A DNA stretch of 23,763 bases. Origin: Candidatus Caldilinea saccharophila (GTDB lineage Bacteria > Chloroflexota > Anaerolineae > Caldilineales > Caldilineaceae). The notes under the pieces are model-generated. The model ran no database searches. It saw nothing but the letters and a program-made list of their open reading frames with translations, and was not told the DNA's origin. The number at the start of each line of letters is the position of its first letter. Positions within the stretch are counted from its first letter, which is position 1. The position numbers were made by a program, and so were the translations under genes. Positions 1 to 7,297 of the stretch are shown in pieces. Location: positions 1 to 23,763 of the forward strand of contig JADJVW010000046.1 of assembly GCA_016710365.1 (NCBI GenBank), in the 5' to 3' direction.

Positions 1-65
1 GGCGTCGTTCACGACGATGGCGCGCGCCGCACAGCGGTGATGCTGATCAGACGCCCGAAAAATAA

Positions 66-146
66 GACGCGGCTCACGCGGATTCGGTGAATTTATGCGG
101 ATCAAAACAGGAAAATCAGCGGGAATTCGCCTCATCAGCGTTCAAT
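66..146. repeat. Degenerate copy of a dispersed palindromic intergenic repeat
   Basis: This stretch contains the words ACGCGG, GCGGATTCGGTGAATT and GGGAATTCGCC in roughly inverted arrangement around an A-rich centre. It resembles the clearer hairpin repeats at 8863-8937 and 22904-22979. About 11 of 16 positions pair in the best core I can align, so this is a decayed copy. Its right arm runs slightly into the 3' end of the DedA-like gene. I see no gene in bases 1-134. Confidence 0.45.
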
Positions 147-863
147 GCGTGACTCGGCTTGATCATCGAGAGCGGCCGAGGAGCGAGATTGTTCGCCCGG
201 TTTGCTCGTGGGGACGCCGTTCGCGTCGGCGTCAAGCGAGACGCCCATGCGCTGCGCCAGGCGTGGAAAGACGCGACGGTAGAGGAAAAGCAGGATGAGC
301 AGCAGCACTACGCTGCCGACCACGGCGATGGTCTGCAAACCGCGTTCCATCTGCGCCACATACTCGCCCAGGCGCAAGCCCGCAAGGACGAGCAAAGCGT
401 TCCAAATCGGCTCGACGATCAAACTCACCAGCGCCAGCCGATACCAGGGCACGCGCGCCATGCCGGAGGCAATCAACAGCGGAATCGTCAGCAGCCCCAT
501 CGACAGCTTGGTGAGCAGATAAATCCTGGCGGCGCGCCCATGCAAGCCCTTTTGCAAGCGCCGGATCGTGAACCAACGGCGCCGCACCCACCCGATCCGC
601 AACAGGATGCGTCGATCGCCCCCAAAATAGCCGAGCGAATACCAGAAGACATCCGACATGAAATTGGCGAGCATCGAGAACAAAAAGACCAGGTCGGCGC
701 GCAAAATGCCGCTGGCCGCCATTGTCGCCGCGACCAGCGTGGCGGCCGGACCTTCGATAAAGACCAGCACCATCAAGATCACGTAGCTCCAGAAACCCAA
801 GTCAGGCAACTGACCTGTCTGGATGGCATTCCACGCTTCTTGGATAAACGCGCCTGGATTCAT
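135..863 (-). CDS. DedA/VTT-family integral membrane protein
   Basis: I read this as a 242-residue polytopic membrane protein of the DedA (SNARE-associated, VTT domain) family. Members are linked to envelope homeostasis and lipid scrambling or transport; the substrate here is unknown. It shows a hydrophobic helix near residues 25-45, the family-like stretch FIEGPAATLVAATMAASG, a FMSDVFWYSLGYFGGDRR segment (FxGD-type re-entrant motif), a GLLTIPLLIASGMARVPW segment, and two C-terminal helices before a polar tail. The arginine-containing motif usual before the second re-entrant segment (F-x-R-x-x-P-type) reads TKLSMGLLTIP, so a key basic position may be changed. I chose the ATG at 861-863 over an in-frame upstream start at 929 because a -10-like TACAAT lies just before it; no Shine-Dalgarno is visible. 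The gene appears monocistronic at the left edge. Family assignment is fairly sure, function is not. Confidence 0.8.
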   Translation of the reverse strand: MNPGAFIQEAWNAIQTGQLPDLGFWSYVILMVLVFIEGPAATLVAATMAASGILRADLVFLFSMLANFMSDVFWYSLGYFGGDRRILLRIGWVRRRWFTIRRLQKGLHGRAARIYLLTKLSMGLLTIPLLIASGMARVPWYRLALVSLIVEPIWNALLVLAGLRLGEYVAQMERGLQTIAVVGSVVLLLILLFLYRRVFPRLAQRMGVSLDADANGVPTSKPGEQSRSSAALDDQAESRIER

Positions 864-872
864 AGGAGTGAC

Positions 873-878
873 ATTGTA
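873..878 (-). promoter_or_regulatory. -10 box of the DedA-like gene (short leader)
   Basis: On the minus strand TACAAT lies 9 nt before the ATG at 863, which puts transcription start within a few bases of the start codon. No clear -35 hexamer is found 16-18 nt upstream. No Shine-Dalgarno lies in the gap, which fits a nearly leaderless mRNA. Confidence 0.4.
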
Positions 879-956
879 CCTCACGCGCGCCGCACGCTCT
901 ATTTGTAAGGAAGGAAACTCACCGAGCACATGACGGCGCGCTGGGGCAGAATCGCT

Positions 957-996
957 GCCGGGCTGCGTCTGCTCAACGCTGGAGATGCAGCCCGGC
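957..996 (-). terminator. Possible hairpin downstream of the MPSTG secreted protein gene
   Basis: GCCGGGCTGC at 957-966 pairs perfectly with GCAGCCCGGC at 987-996 around a 20-nt loop, in the gap between the stop at 1046 and the DedA start. There is no U-tract after the stem on the minus strand. It could be a Rho-assisted stop or an RNA-stabilising hairpin. The remaining bases of this 182-bp gap show nothing else apart from the DedA -10 box. Confidence 0.35.
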
Positions 997-1045
997 TCAG
1001 AGTTTGTTGCAGGATGGACTCCCTACAATTCAGGAAAGTATGCTA

Positions 1046-2206
1046 TCACTGATTACGTTTTGCATTCTGCGCAACGCGATACAGTCCGCCGCTTGCCAGC
1101 ACAGCCAGCATCCCGGCGAGGAGCAGCGCTGTCCCCGCGCCATAGACTCCGCCGCGGAACCCGGTGAAGCTCGCGCCGGTGGAGGGCATGACCGCAGGCG
1201 TCGGTGCAGTCTTATCGATCAACGGGTCGGTGACAGAGTCCCTGCCGGCAAAAAGCGTCTCGCGATCGACGGGGAAACCGCTGTCCGCAATCGCTGCGTC
1301 CAGATCCTCGCTGAATGTGATAGTTGATAGCAACTGCGGCGTTTCTGCTCCTAGAAACACATAGGTCAAATCTTGGAGTGGATCGATGCGTTGCACGAAA
1401 GCGATGCCCCGTTCGTCAGCGACAGCCTCGAAAACCTGGACGGCATCCAAGAGCGCGCTGACCTCATTCTTGGCGCAAAGCGCGAGTTCGGCTTTGTCCA
1501 GCGGCGGCAGCACTTCTTTGGAGTCGGAGAGTGGTGCAAATTCGGTGATGCAACGATTGGCCATGACCACCCCGCGCAGAGCCTCTCCTGGCTTGAACCC
1601 TTCCAGCAAAAGCCCTTCGCCCGAAACGATCAACGTCGGCTGGACAACCGGGGGAATCGTGAACGTGTACACACCGCTGACCGGCGCGCTGACATCGAGC
1701 TGCCAGACGCCAGGCATCGTAAACGCTTCGATCGGCAACGACACGATGCTCAGGCGCCCTTCAGACACGACCAGGGCCGGTAGTCGGGTCTGGCCGTCGG
1801 GCGATAGTGCAGACGCCGTGACTGGTTGGTCGTCGGCAAGCACGCACACCACAGGCACACTGAGGTTCTCGGCAAGTTGACCGCTGCCTGGCAAGAACAC
1901 GACAGACGCGGCAAGCGCTTCATTACCCGTCGTTGGTTCGCGCACGCCGATTCCCTGGGCGTCCAGGAGGGCTGGCATACAAATGCGGTTCATCATGCCG
2001 CCGTGTGCGCGCGACACGATACGCAGGATGCGCCCACCCGGCAGCCGGCGAATGGTCACCGGTCGGGGAACATATCCGCCGCCTGGCGTGCGTTGTGCGC
2101 CCGGTGCGGCCATCACATCGGGTGCAGCGCATAGGATGGCAACGCCGGCCAACAGGGCCACCAATCCAAGCTGGACAAAACGAATAAACTGGCGATGATG
2201 ATGCAT
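1046..2206 (-). CDS. Secreted protein with sortase-like C-terminal signal (MPSTG), function unknown
   Basis: This is a 386-residue product I cannot assign to a named function. The N-terminus has a clear Sec signal: basic MHHHRQFIRF, a hydrophobic core, then a cleavage-like DVMAAPG. The body is beta-rich and Pro/Val-rich, with a segment PTLIVSGEGLLLEGFKPGEA like Ig-like extracellular repeats, and four cysteines that could form disulfides. The C-terminus has the order of a cell-wall sorting signal: MPSTG near residue 340, a hydrophobic stretch (YGAGTALLLAGMLAVLASGG) and a basic tail ending AKRNQ. Met replaces the canonical Leu of LPXTG. I prefer the ATG at 2204-2206 over 2251 because the signal peptide starts there and a purine-rich AAAGGGGGAAT precedes it. 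It lies 107 nt downstream of the CHAT-TM-TPR gene on the same strand, so co-transcription is plausible. Secretion is well supported; covalent anchoring is inference. Confidence 0.7.
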   Translation of the reverse strand: MHHHRQFIRFVQLGLVALLAGVAILCAAPDVMAAPGAQRTPGGGYVPRPVTIRRLPGGRILRIVSRAHGGMMNRICMPALLDAQGIGVREPTTGNEALAASVVFLPGSGQLAENLSVPVVCVLADDQPVTASALSPDGQTRLPALVVSEGRLSIVSLPIEAFTMPGVWQLDVSAPVSGVYTFTIPPVVQPTLIVSGEGLLLEGFKPGEALRGVVMANRCITEFAPLSDSKEVLPPLDKAELALCAKNEVSALLDAVQVFEAVADERGIAFVQRIDPLQDLTYVFLGAETPQLLSTITFSEDLDAAIADSGFPVDRETLFAGRDSVTDPLIDKTAPTPAVMPSTGASFTGFRGGVYGAGTALLLAGMLAVLASGGLYRVAQNAKRNQ

Positions 2207-2313
2207 ATTCCCCCTTTGTGAACGGGTCGTCAAATTGCTTGAGACGGACACTGCAACGTCCGCACTCCGGTTTGGGAGCAGAGGAACAGGCCGTTTACAG
2301 ACGCCTACTGCTG

Positions 2314-4935
2314 TTACGGTGTGGCGGAAGGATTCTGCTGGCGGCGCGCCGCCTCAAAGTAGGCGACGTCGTCAGGGCGATTCAACTGGCGTGCAATCTG
2401 AAGCGCCTGGTTGTAAGCGTCGCCGGCCGCGGAGGTCTGCCCAAGTTCAACGAAGCAATCACCCTTCAATCCCCATACATCCATGCGGCGTTCCGGCGTG
2501 ATCTCAGCGATGGAGAGCGTTGCGTCGAATTCATCCTCTGCGCTCCAACAGTCGCCGAGTGTGAACAGCGTCTGCCCGCGCAATACACGAGTATCGGCGG
2601 CGACCAATCCCACGGAAGGGTGATCGCCATTCTCGTAGTTGGCAATGATCTGTTCCGTCATCGGCCAGAAAGGCAGGCCGGCGGCCGTTTCGCTGGCGCC
2701 CGCAGTAGTCGTGAGCCAGTCGATGAAGCGCACCTGGGCCTCGGTGAACAACATGCGGCTGCGCACGCCGATATCCTTTGGCTGCTCGCTGGCGTGATGA
2801 GCGGTTTCGAGATCGTCCAGCGCCAGGTGGAGCATCGCGCTGTCGATGACATCCGTCTCACATGCACCATCCTGGGCTGGCGTCCACCACGCCGACAAGT
2901 AATGTCCCGATGCTTTGCCGGCGTAAGCGCGTGCATAGGAGGGCGCCAGTTGCGCCGCCGCGTCAAAATGGTCGAGCCCTTCCTGGACATTGGCAAGCAC
3001 CTGCGCTCGATCGCACTGTGTTGCTGCTTCCACCGCCATCGCCAGGTGCGTGTTGCCGATCAGCAGATCGATCACTTCGCGGCCAGGAGCAGCTTCCCAC
3101 CCAGGCAGAGACGCCGCCATCTCGAATGCCGCGAGTGCGCCAAGGTAGTCGTGCTGCAACAGGTAAAGCGACAACCCGACCATGACATGCGCCAGCGAGG
3201 TGGCGCGCACACTCAACTCGCGCTCTATGCCGAGGCCGCGATTCAACGGCAATGCAACTTCAATCGGGCTGCCAAAGCGAAAGGCCCCGGTCATCTCCAG
3301 CGCATCGCCAAAACTGTCCGGCGCCACGTAGTATTCCGGCTGGAGGCGAAGCTGATGCGTCAATGCGTCGTATTCCGTGACCCCGTATACGACCAGGTCG
3401 GCGCCATATTGGCGCGCCAGTTGCGCCGCGGCCTGCTCGCGCTCGGCGGCAGTTGCGCCTGTGACCCGGCCGACCACGTCGGGGCCAAACAACCCGGCGC
3501 GCAACCGCAAAGGCTGCATCGACGACGCAAGATCGTCTTGCAGTTGCAGGTGAAACCGTTCGATCAGCAGGTCAACTTCGATGGGGTCAGCAGCGTCGTC
3601 AGCCGGCAACTGAAAACCGGCGACGATGGCGCCGATGTCATACGTTGCCAGAGAGGGAAACGGAGTTGGCGTCGTCGTGACGCTGTCGACCATGATGACA
3701 GGGGATTTTGTCGCCTCGCCTTCTGCCTTGATCCACTCTACGGCGAGTGGAATCAGTGTCACGAGCAGGGTCGTCGCGGCGCCAAGCAGGGCGATCCACA
3801 ACTGCAAAGGCATCGAACGCCACCAGCTTTTGCCCTCCGCCTGCCTTGCGCTGTCCTCGACAAGTGCGGCGGGCTGCGTTTGCTGCTGATCAGCCGGCGC
3901 CGCGGCAAGAATAGAGGCGTCGGCCGCGCCTGGGGCTGTGGGGGTTTGGGGCCGGGCGCGCAGAAACAGCACAGGCGCGGCCCACTCTACGCTTTGCTCG
4001 CCCGCCTCGCGCACCAACGCCCGGCGCCCTTCCGCAACGGCCCCCTCTATCGCATAGCCGTCTGCCAGCGCCAGGTAGACTTCGACGGCAAACATCGTCG
4101 CGAGATCAAGCGCAAGCGGGAAGCGTGGCACGATCACTGCACCGGCGCATACCTGCGCCAGTTCCGCCGCCGCCGGTAAGGTTGCCGCCGGCGCCGCGCC
4201 GGCGAAGGTCATAAGCTGCAGCGTATGATCAGCGACGCACCATTTGAGCTGGTCGATGCCTACACGTTGGCTTTGTCCCAACTCATTCTCCAGGATCAGA
4301 TGCGGCGTGTGGGCGTCGTCGTCTGCGAGCGGGCAGGCGAGATGCAACACGTGGTAGGGGGCGCCGGCGCTGCGGCTGCGGCGCAACTCCCGTTGGATGG
4401 CAGCTAGCGTCACCTGGCCGCGCTCGTCAAGAAAATCGAGCCGAACGCTGGCTTGACCCGCCAAGAGTCTCCTAAGCCGCTCTTTCAGGACAGTACGTTG
4501 CTCCGCACCGTCAGCCTCAGGAATTGCCACCAGAATGCGCAGATCGCCCGTGCGCGGTGCGAGAGGAAGGCCATCAACCCGGCGCGTCAAGTTGATAGCG
4601 GGCGACAGTGCCAGAAAGGCGCGGCTGTCATGCATCCATTCCCAGGGCAAGCCGGCCAACGCTAGACTCTGCACCTCCAGGCGGACGTCAAGATCGTCCA
4701 CGGACGCGGCTTGTGAGAGGGCGCGTTGCACGGCATCTGGCAAGGCAAGAAAGAGCGCGCGTCCGATTGCCTCGATTGCCTTCCGCGCGGGCGCTGAGGT
4801 CTGCTCAGTTCGGTGCAAATAGCCGGCCACAGACAGGTTGACCTGCCCGCCAGTCATACCCTGCGCGGAGACTGTCGAGATGGTGCAAGCTTCCAGTGTT
4901 CCGGTGACGACAATGTCGAGTTGTGTGTGTGCCAT
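2314..4935 (-). CDS. Membrane protein with degenerate CHAT domain, one TM helix and C-terminal TPR-like region
   Basis: This is an 873-residue protein. Residues ~90-330 look like a CHAT (caspase-like) domain: the lead-in LAGLPWEWMHD, RILVAIPEA, YHVLHLACPLADDD (195-206) where active members have H-x-x-x-HG, and LQLMTFAGAAPA where active members have an N-A-C-type cysteine, followed by an acidic/Ala helix and APVLFLRA. Both catalytic positions appear substituted (second His by Cys/Pro, Cys by Gly), so this is probably a pseudoprotease. One TM helix lies at ~377-400, preceded by a basic WWRSMPL, suggesting CHAT in the cytosol and the rest outside. Residues ~440-560 (QLARQYGADLVVYGVTEYD) resemble TolB/FlgO-like N-terminal folds. 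From ~580 there are TPR-like helix pairs, e.g. LRGQTLFTLGDCWSAEDEFD. It has its own promoter and is followed by the MPSTG secreted protein gene. Domain identity is moderately sure; role unknown, possibly transmembrane sensing or scaffolding. Confidence 0.75.
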   Translation of the reverse strand: MAHTQLDIVVTGTLEACTISTVSAQGMTGGQVNLSVAGYLHRTEQTSAPARKAIEAIGRALFLALPDAVQRALSQAASVDDLDVRLEVQSLALAGLPWEWMHDSRAFLALSPAINLTRRVDGLPLAPRTGDLRILVAIPEADGAEQRTVLKERLRRLLAGQASVRLDFLDERGQVTLAAIQRELRRSRSAGAPYHVLHLACPLADDDAHTPHLILENELGQSQRVGIDQLKWCVADHTLQLMTFAGAAPAATLPAAAELAQVCAGAVIVPRFPLALDLATMFAVEVYLALADGYAIEGAVAEGRRALVREAGEQSVEWAAPVLFLRARPQTPTAPGAADASILAAAPADQQQTQPAALVEDSARQAEGKSWWRSMPLQLWIALLGAATTLLVTLIPLAVEWIKAEGEATKSPVIMVDSVTTTPTPFPSLATYDIGAIVAGFQLPADDAADPIEVDLLIERFHLQLQDDLASSMQPLRLRAGLFGPDVVGRVTGATAAEREQAAAQLARQYGADLVVYGVTEYDALTHQLRLQPEYYVAPDSFGDALEMTGAFRFGSPIEVALPLNRGLGIERELSVRATSLAHVMVGLSLYLLQHDYLGALAAFEMAASLPGWEAAPGREVIDLLIGNTHLAMAVEAATQCDRAQVLANVQEGLDHFDAAAQLAPSYARAYAGKASGHYLSAWWTPAQDGACETDVIDSAMLHLALDDLETAHHASEQPKDIGVRSRMLFTEAQVRFIDWLTTTAGASETAAGLPFWPMTEQIIANYENGDHPSVGLVAADTRVLRGQTLFTLGDCWSAEDEFDATLSIAEITPERRMDVWGLKGDCFVELGQTSAAGDAYNQALQIARQLNRPDDVAYFEAARRQQNPSATP

Positions 4936-4947
4936 AAGCGTGTCGAA

Positions 4948-4976
4948 ATCGTATCACCGTGTCTTGCCGCGGTCAA
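4948..4976 (-). promoter_or_regulatory. Sigma70-type promoter of the CHAT-TM-TPR gene
   Basis: On the minus strand TTGACC (4971-4976) and TACGAT (4948-4953) are separated by exactly 17 nt, close to the housekeeping consensus. Only 12 nt lie between the -10 box and the ATG at 4935, so the 5' leader should be about 5 nt. No Shine-Dalgarno precedes the ATG. Confidence 0.6.
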
Positions 4977-5014
4977 CTGGAAAAATGCGACGGGGTGTGT
5001 GTCGAGTTTTTGTT

Positions 5015-5073
5015 ACGTCCCCGGCGCTGGTCAGACGCTTTAACCAAGTCCTCCTGATCAGCGTCGGGGACGT
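5015..5073 (+). promoter_or_regulatory. Long imperfect hairpin in the divergent intergenic region
   Basis: ACGTCCCCGGCGCTGGT (5015-5031) pairs with ATCAGCGTCGGGGACGT (5057-5073) along 17 bp with a 25-nt loop. The two imperfections would be G-U pairs in RNA from the plus strand but A-C mismatches from the minus strand, so the structure favours plus-strand RNA. It lies upstream of the likely dehydrogenase -10 box, so it may instead act as a DNA site or belong to a small unannotated transcript. Confidence 0.4.
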
Positions 5074-5078
5074 TCTCG

Positions 5079-5090
5079 CCAAAATTTTGG
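5079..5090. promoter_or_regulatory. Perfect palindrome CCAAAATTTTGG, possible operator
   Basis: A fully symmetric 12-bp AT-cored site lies 5 bp after the hairpin and about 65 bp upstream of the dehydrogenase -10 box, in the gap shared with the divergent CHAT gene. Symmetry and position suit a dimeric regulator, but no regulator gene is in the window and only one copy was noticed. Confidence 0.35.
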
Positions 5091-5152
5091 AACGCACCCA
5101 ATGCGACGCTCCCCCGATCTTGTGCACCATTACACGGCCAAGATGTAGAGTG

Positions 5153-5161
5153 TGCTATAAT
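5153..5161 (+). promoter_or_regulatory. Extended -10 promoter of the 2-oxoacid dehydrogenase operon
   Basis: TGC directly followed by a perfect TATAAT (5156-5161) forms an extended -10 element. No good -35 hexamer lies 16-18 nt upstream, as expected for extended -10 promoters. Inverted hexamers ATCTTG (5117-5122) and CAAGAT (5139-5144) flank the -35 area and might bind a regulator. The predicted leader is about 100 nt. Confidence 0.6.
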
Positions 5162-5266
5162 CTCGCGTCAAGGTAATTTTAGATGGATTTGACGCGCTCC
5201 GCTTGACGCACAAAGCAGTCAGGAAGCCGGAGCCTCCAAACCTGAAGACGATTGAGGAAATTGAAA

Positions 5267-6289
5267 ATGGCAGAACCTTCCCTAGAGGCCAGCGTGCCTT
5301 CGGCGGATGCGGCTGTAACGGAATCGGCAGCCGTCCTCGCCACCGAACAACTTCTTCCTATGTATCGCATGATGTTTCTGATCCGTCGCGTGGAAGAGTC
5401 GCTGCTCGAGCTGGCCGAATCCGGCAAAATCGGCGGCGCGATGCACACGGCGATCGGGCACGAAGGCGCGGCTATCGGCATGGCTGCGGCGCTGCGCAAG
5501 GACGATTATCTGACGTGCACGTATCGCGGCCATCACCATTCCCTGGCGCGCGGCATGGATCCGCAGCGCGCGATCTGCGAGGTGCTCGGCAGGGCGCCCG
5601 GCTTTGCCAAAGGCAAGGGCGGCTCGATGCACTTCCTCGACCCCTCACTTGGCTTGATGGGCGCCAATGGCATCGTCGGCGCCCAGGTGCCGCACGCGGC
5701 CGGCATGGCGCTGGCCTCCAAAATCCGCGGCGAAGATCGCATCGCCATCACCTTTTTTGGGGACGGCGCGCTCTATCAGGGGCTGATGCACGAAACTTTC
5801 AACATGGCGCAAAAATGGAAGCTCCCCGTCATCTTCTATTGTGAAAACAACCGTTATTCGGAGATGACGCCCATCTCGCGCACTTCTTCGGTGGACGAGA
5901 TCTACCAGTTCGTGCGCGCCTACGGCATGGAGAGCATTCAGATCGACGGCAACGATGTCGAGGTGGTCTATGAGGCCATTGTCAAAGCGGCGGGACGGGC
6001 GCGTGCAGGCGAAGGCCCCACTTTCATCGAGGGCATCACGTACCGGCTTTCCGGCCACATGGCGGGCGACCTGGAAACCTACCGGTCGTCTGAGGAGATC
6101 GAGATGCAGCGCGCGTACGAGCCGCTGACGCAGCTTCATCAGAAATTGATCGACCGCGGCGTGTCTGAAGCAGAGATCGACCAACTGCGCGCCGAGGTGG
6201 AGGAGGAAGTCCAGGCTGCCGTCGAATATGCGTTGGAAGCGCCGTGGCCGGATCTCGCCGAGGCATACACGGATGTCTATCAGGTGTAA
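5267..6289 (+). CDS. pdhA: 2-oxoacid dehydrogenase E1 component, alpha subunit (pyruvate/acetoin type)
   Basis: This is a 340-residue thiamine-diphosphate-dependent E1 alpha subunit. With E1beta it decarboxylates a 2-oxoacid and passes the acyl group to lipoyl-E2. The ThDP/Mg motif is exact: GDG at 165-167, then 26 residues, then NN at 194-195. Also visible are the family signatures YRGHHHSLARG, KGKGGSMHF and LMGANGIVGAQVPHAAG, which resemble both pyruvate and acetoin dehydrogenase E1alpha. Branched-chain oxoacid E1 is less similar in the KGGSMH region. I start at the ATG at 5267, preceded at good spacing by GAGGA (5254-5258), instead of a TTG at 5252. It is the first gene of a tight three-gene operon with 15 nt to E1beta. 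The enzyme class is sure; the choice between pyruvate and acetoin cannot be settled here. Confidence 0.93.
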   Translation: MAEPSLEASVPSADAAVTESAAVLATEQLLPMYRMMFLIRRVEESLLELAESGKIGGAMHTAIGHEGAAIGMAAALRKDDYLTCTYRGHHHSLARGMDPQRAICEVLGRAPGFAKGKGGSMHFLDPSLGLMGANGIVGAQVPHAAGMALASKIRGEDRIAITFFGDGALYQGLMHETFNMAQKWKLPVIFYCENNRYSEMTPISRTSSVDEIYQFVRAYGMESIQIDGNDVEVVYEAIVKAAGRARAGEGPTFIEGITYRLSGHMAGDLETYRSSEEIEMQRAYEPLTQLHQKLIDRGVSEAEIDQLRAEVEEEVQAAVEYALEAPWPDLAEAYTDVYQV

Positions 6290-6304
6290 AGGAACTGAAG
6301 AACC

Positions 6305-7288
6305 ATGCGCAAGACTACGTATATTCAAGCAATTAACGAGGCGATGCGGGATGAGATGCGTCGCGACGAAAGTGTTTTTCTGATCGGCGAAGACATCGGT
6401 CATTACGGCGGCCTGTTCCGCGTGACCCGCAACATGATGGAGGAGTTTGGCGAACGCCGCGTCATCGACACGCCGATCAGCGAGCAGGGCTTTATGGGCA
6501 TGGCCGTCGGTTCGGCCATGGTCGGTCTGCGCCCGATCGTCGAACTGATGTATATGGACTTCTTTCTGGTCTGCGCCGACCAGATTTTCAACCAGGCTGC
6601 CAAGATGCATTACATGACCGGTGGTCTTGTCAACGTGCCGCTGGTGATCCGCGGCCAGCAGGGCGGCGGCAAACGCTACGGCTCGCAACATAGTTCGAGC
6701 GTCGAAAGCACCTTTGCTCAGTTCCCTGGCATCAAGGTGGTGGCGCCGGCCACGCCCTATGACGCCAAAGGGCTGCTCATCTCGGCGATCCGCGACGACA
6801 ACCCGGTGCTTTTCCTCGAACACAAGATGCTCTACTTCACCCGCGGCGACATGCCCGACGCCGAAGAGCAATACACCGTGCCGATCGGCAAGGCCGACGT
6901 CAAGCGGGAAGGCAAGGACTTGACGATCGCCACTTTCAGCTACAGCCTGTTGCAGACGCTGGAGGCCGCCGAGGAACTGAAAGCAGAGCAGGGGATCGAC
7001 ATCGAAGTCGTCGATCTGCGCAGCATCACCCCGCTCGACATGGAAAGCGTACTCACGTCGGTCGCCAAAACCGGGCGGCTGCTTGCCGTGCACGAATCGC
7101 AAGCCAACGCTGGCATCGGCGCCGAGATCGTGGCGCGCGCGTACGAAGAAGCGCCTTACCTGCTCAAAGCCCCGGCGCGGAGACTTGGCATGGCGCCCGC
7201 GCCGATCCCGGTCTCCAAACCGCTGGAAGAAGAACTTCTGCCCTGGAAGAAGAACATCAAGGCCGCCGTCCTGGAAATGATGAGATAA
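6305..7288 (+). CDS. pdhB: 2-oxoacid dehydrogenase E1 component, beta subunit
   Basis: This is a 327-residue E1beta transketolase-like subunit that completes the ThDP site of the alpha2beta2 E1. Recognisable parts are the N-terminal TYIQAINEAMRDEM, the conserved FLIGEDIGHYGG acidic loop, RVIDTPISEQGFMGMAVG, the pyrimidine-domain QQGGGKRYGSQHSSSVE segment, and the C-terminal domain with IEVVDLRSITPLD and GRLLAVHESQANAGIGAEI. Length is typical. AAGGA and a closer GAAG precede the ATG. It lies 15 nt after E1alpha and 9 nt before E2, so the three are surely co-transcribed. No frame break or missing key residue was seen. As for E1alpha, the sequence fits either pyruvate or acetoin dehydrogenase. 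Confidence 0.93.
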   Translation: MRKTTYIQAINEAMRDEMRRDESVFLIGEDIGHYGGLFRVTRNMMEEFGERRVIDTPISEQGFMGMAVGSAMVGLRPIVELMYMDFFLVCADQIFNQAAKMHYMTGGLVNVPLVIRGQQGGGKRYGSQHSSSVESTFAQFPGIKVVAPATPYDAKGLLISAIRDDNPVLFLEHKMLYFTRGDMPDAEEQYTVPIGKADVKREGKDLTIATFSYSLLQTLEAAEELKAEQGIDIEVVDLRSITPLDMESVLTSVAKTGRLLAVHESQANAGIGAEIVARAYEEAPYLLKAPARRLGMAPAPIPVSKPLEEELLPWKKNIKAAVLEMMR

Positions 7289-7297
7289 GGGGAAAGC

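Noticed and set aside
2218..4179. 653-codon open frame on the plus strand opposite the CHAT gene
   Set aside because: It is antisense to a convincing coding gene, has low-complexity Arg/Gln/Gly composition and no motif; it results from GC-biased codon use.
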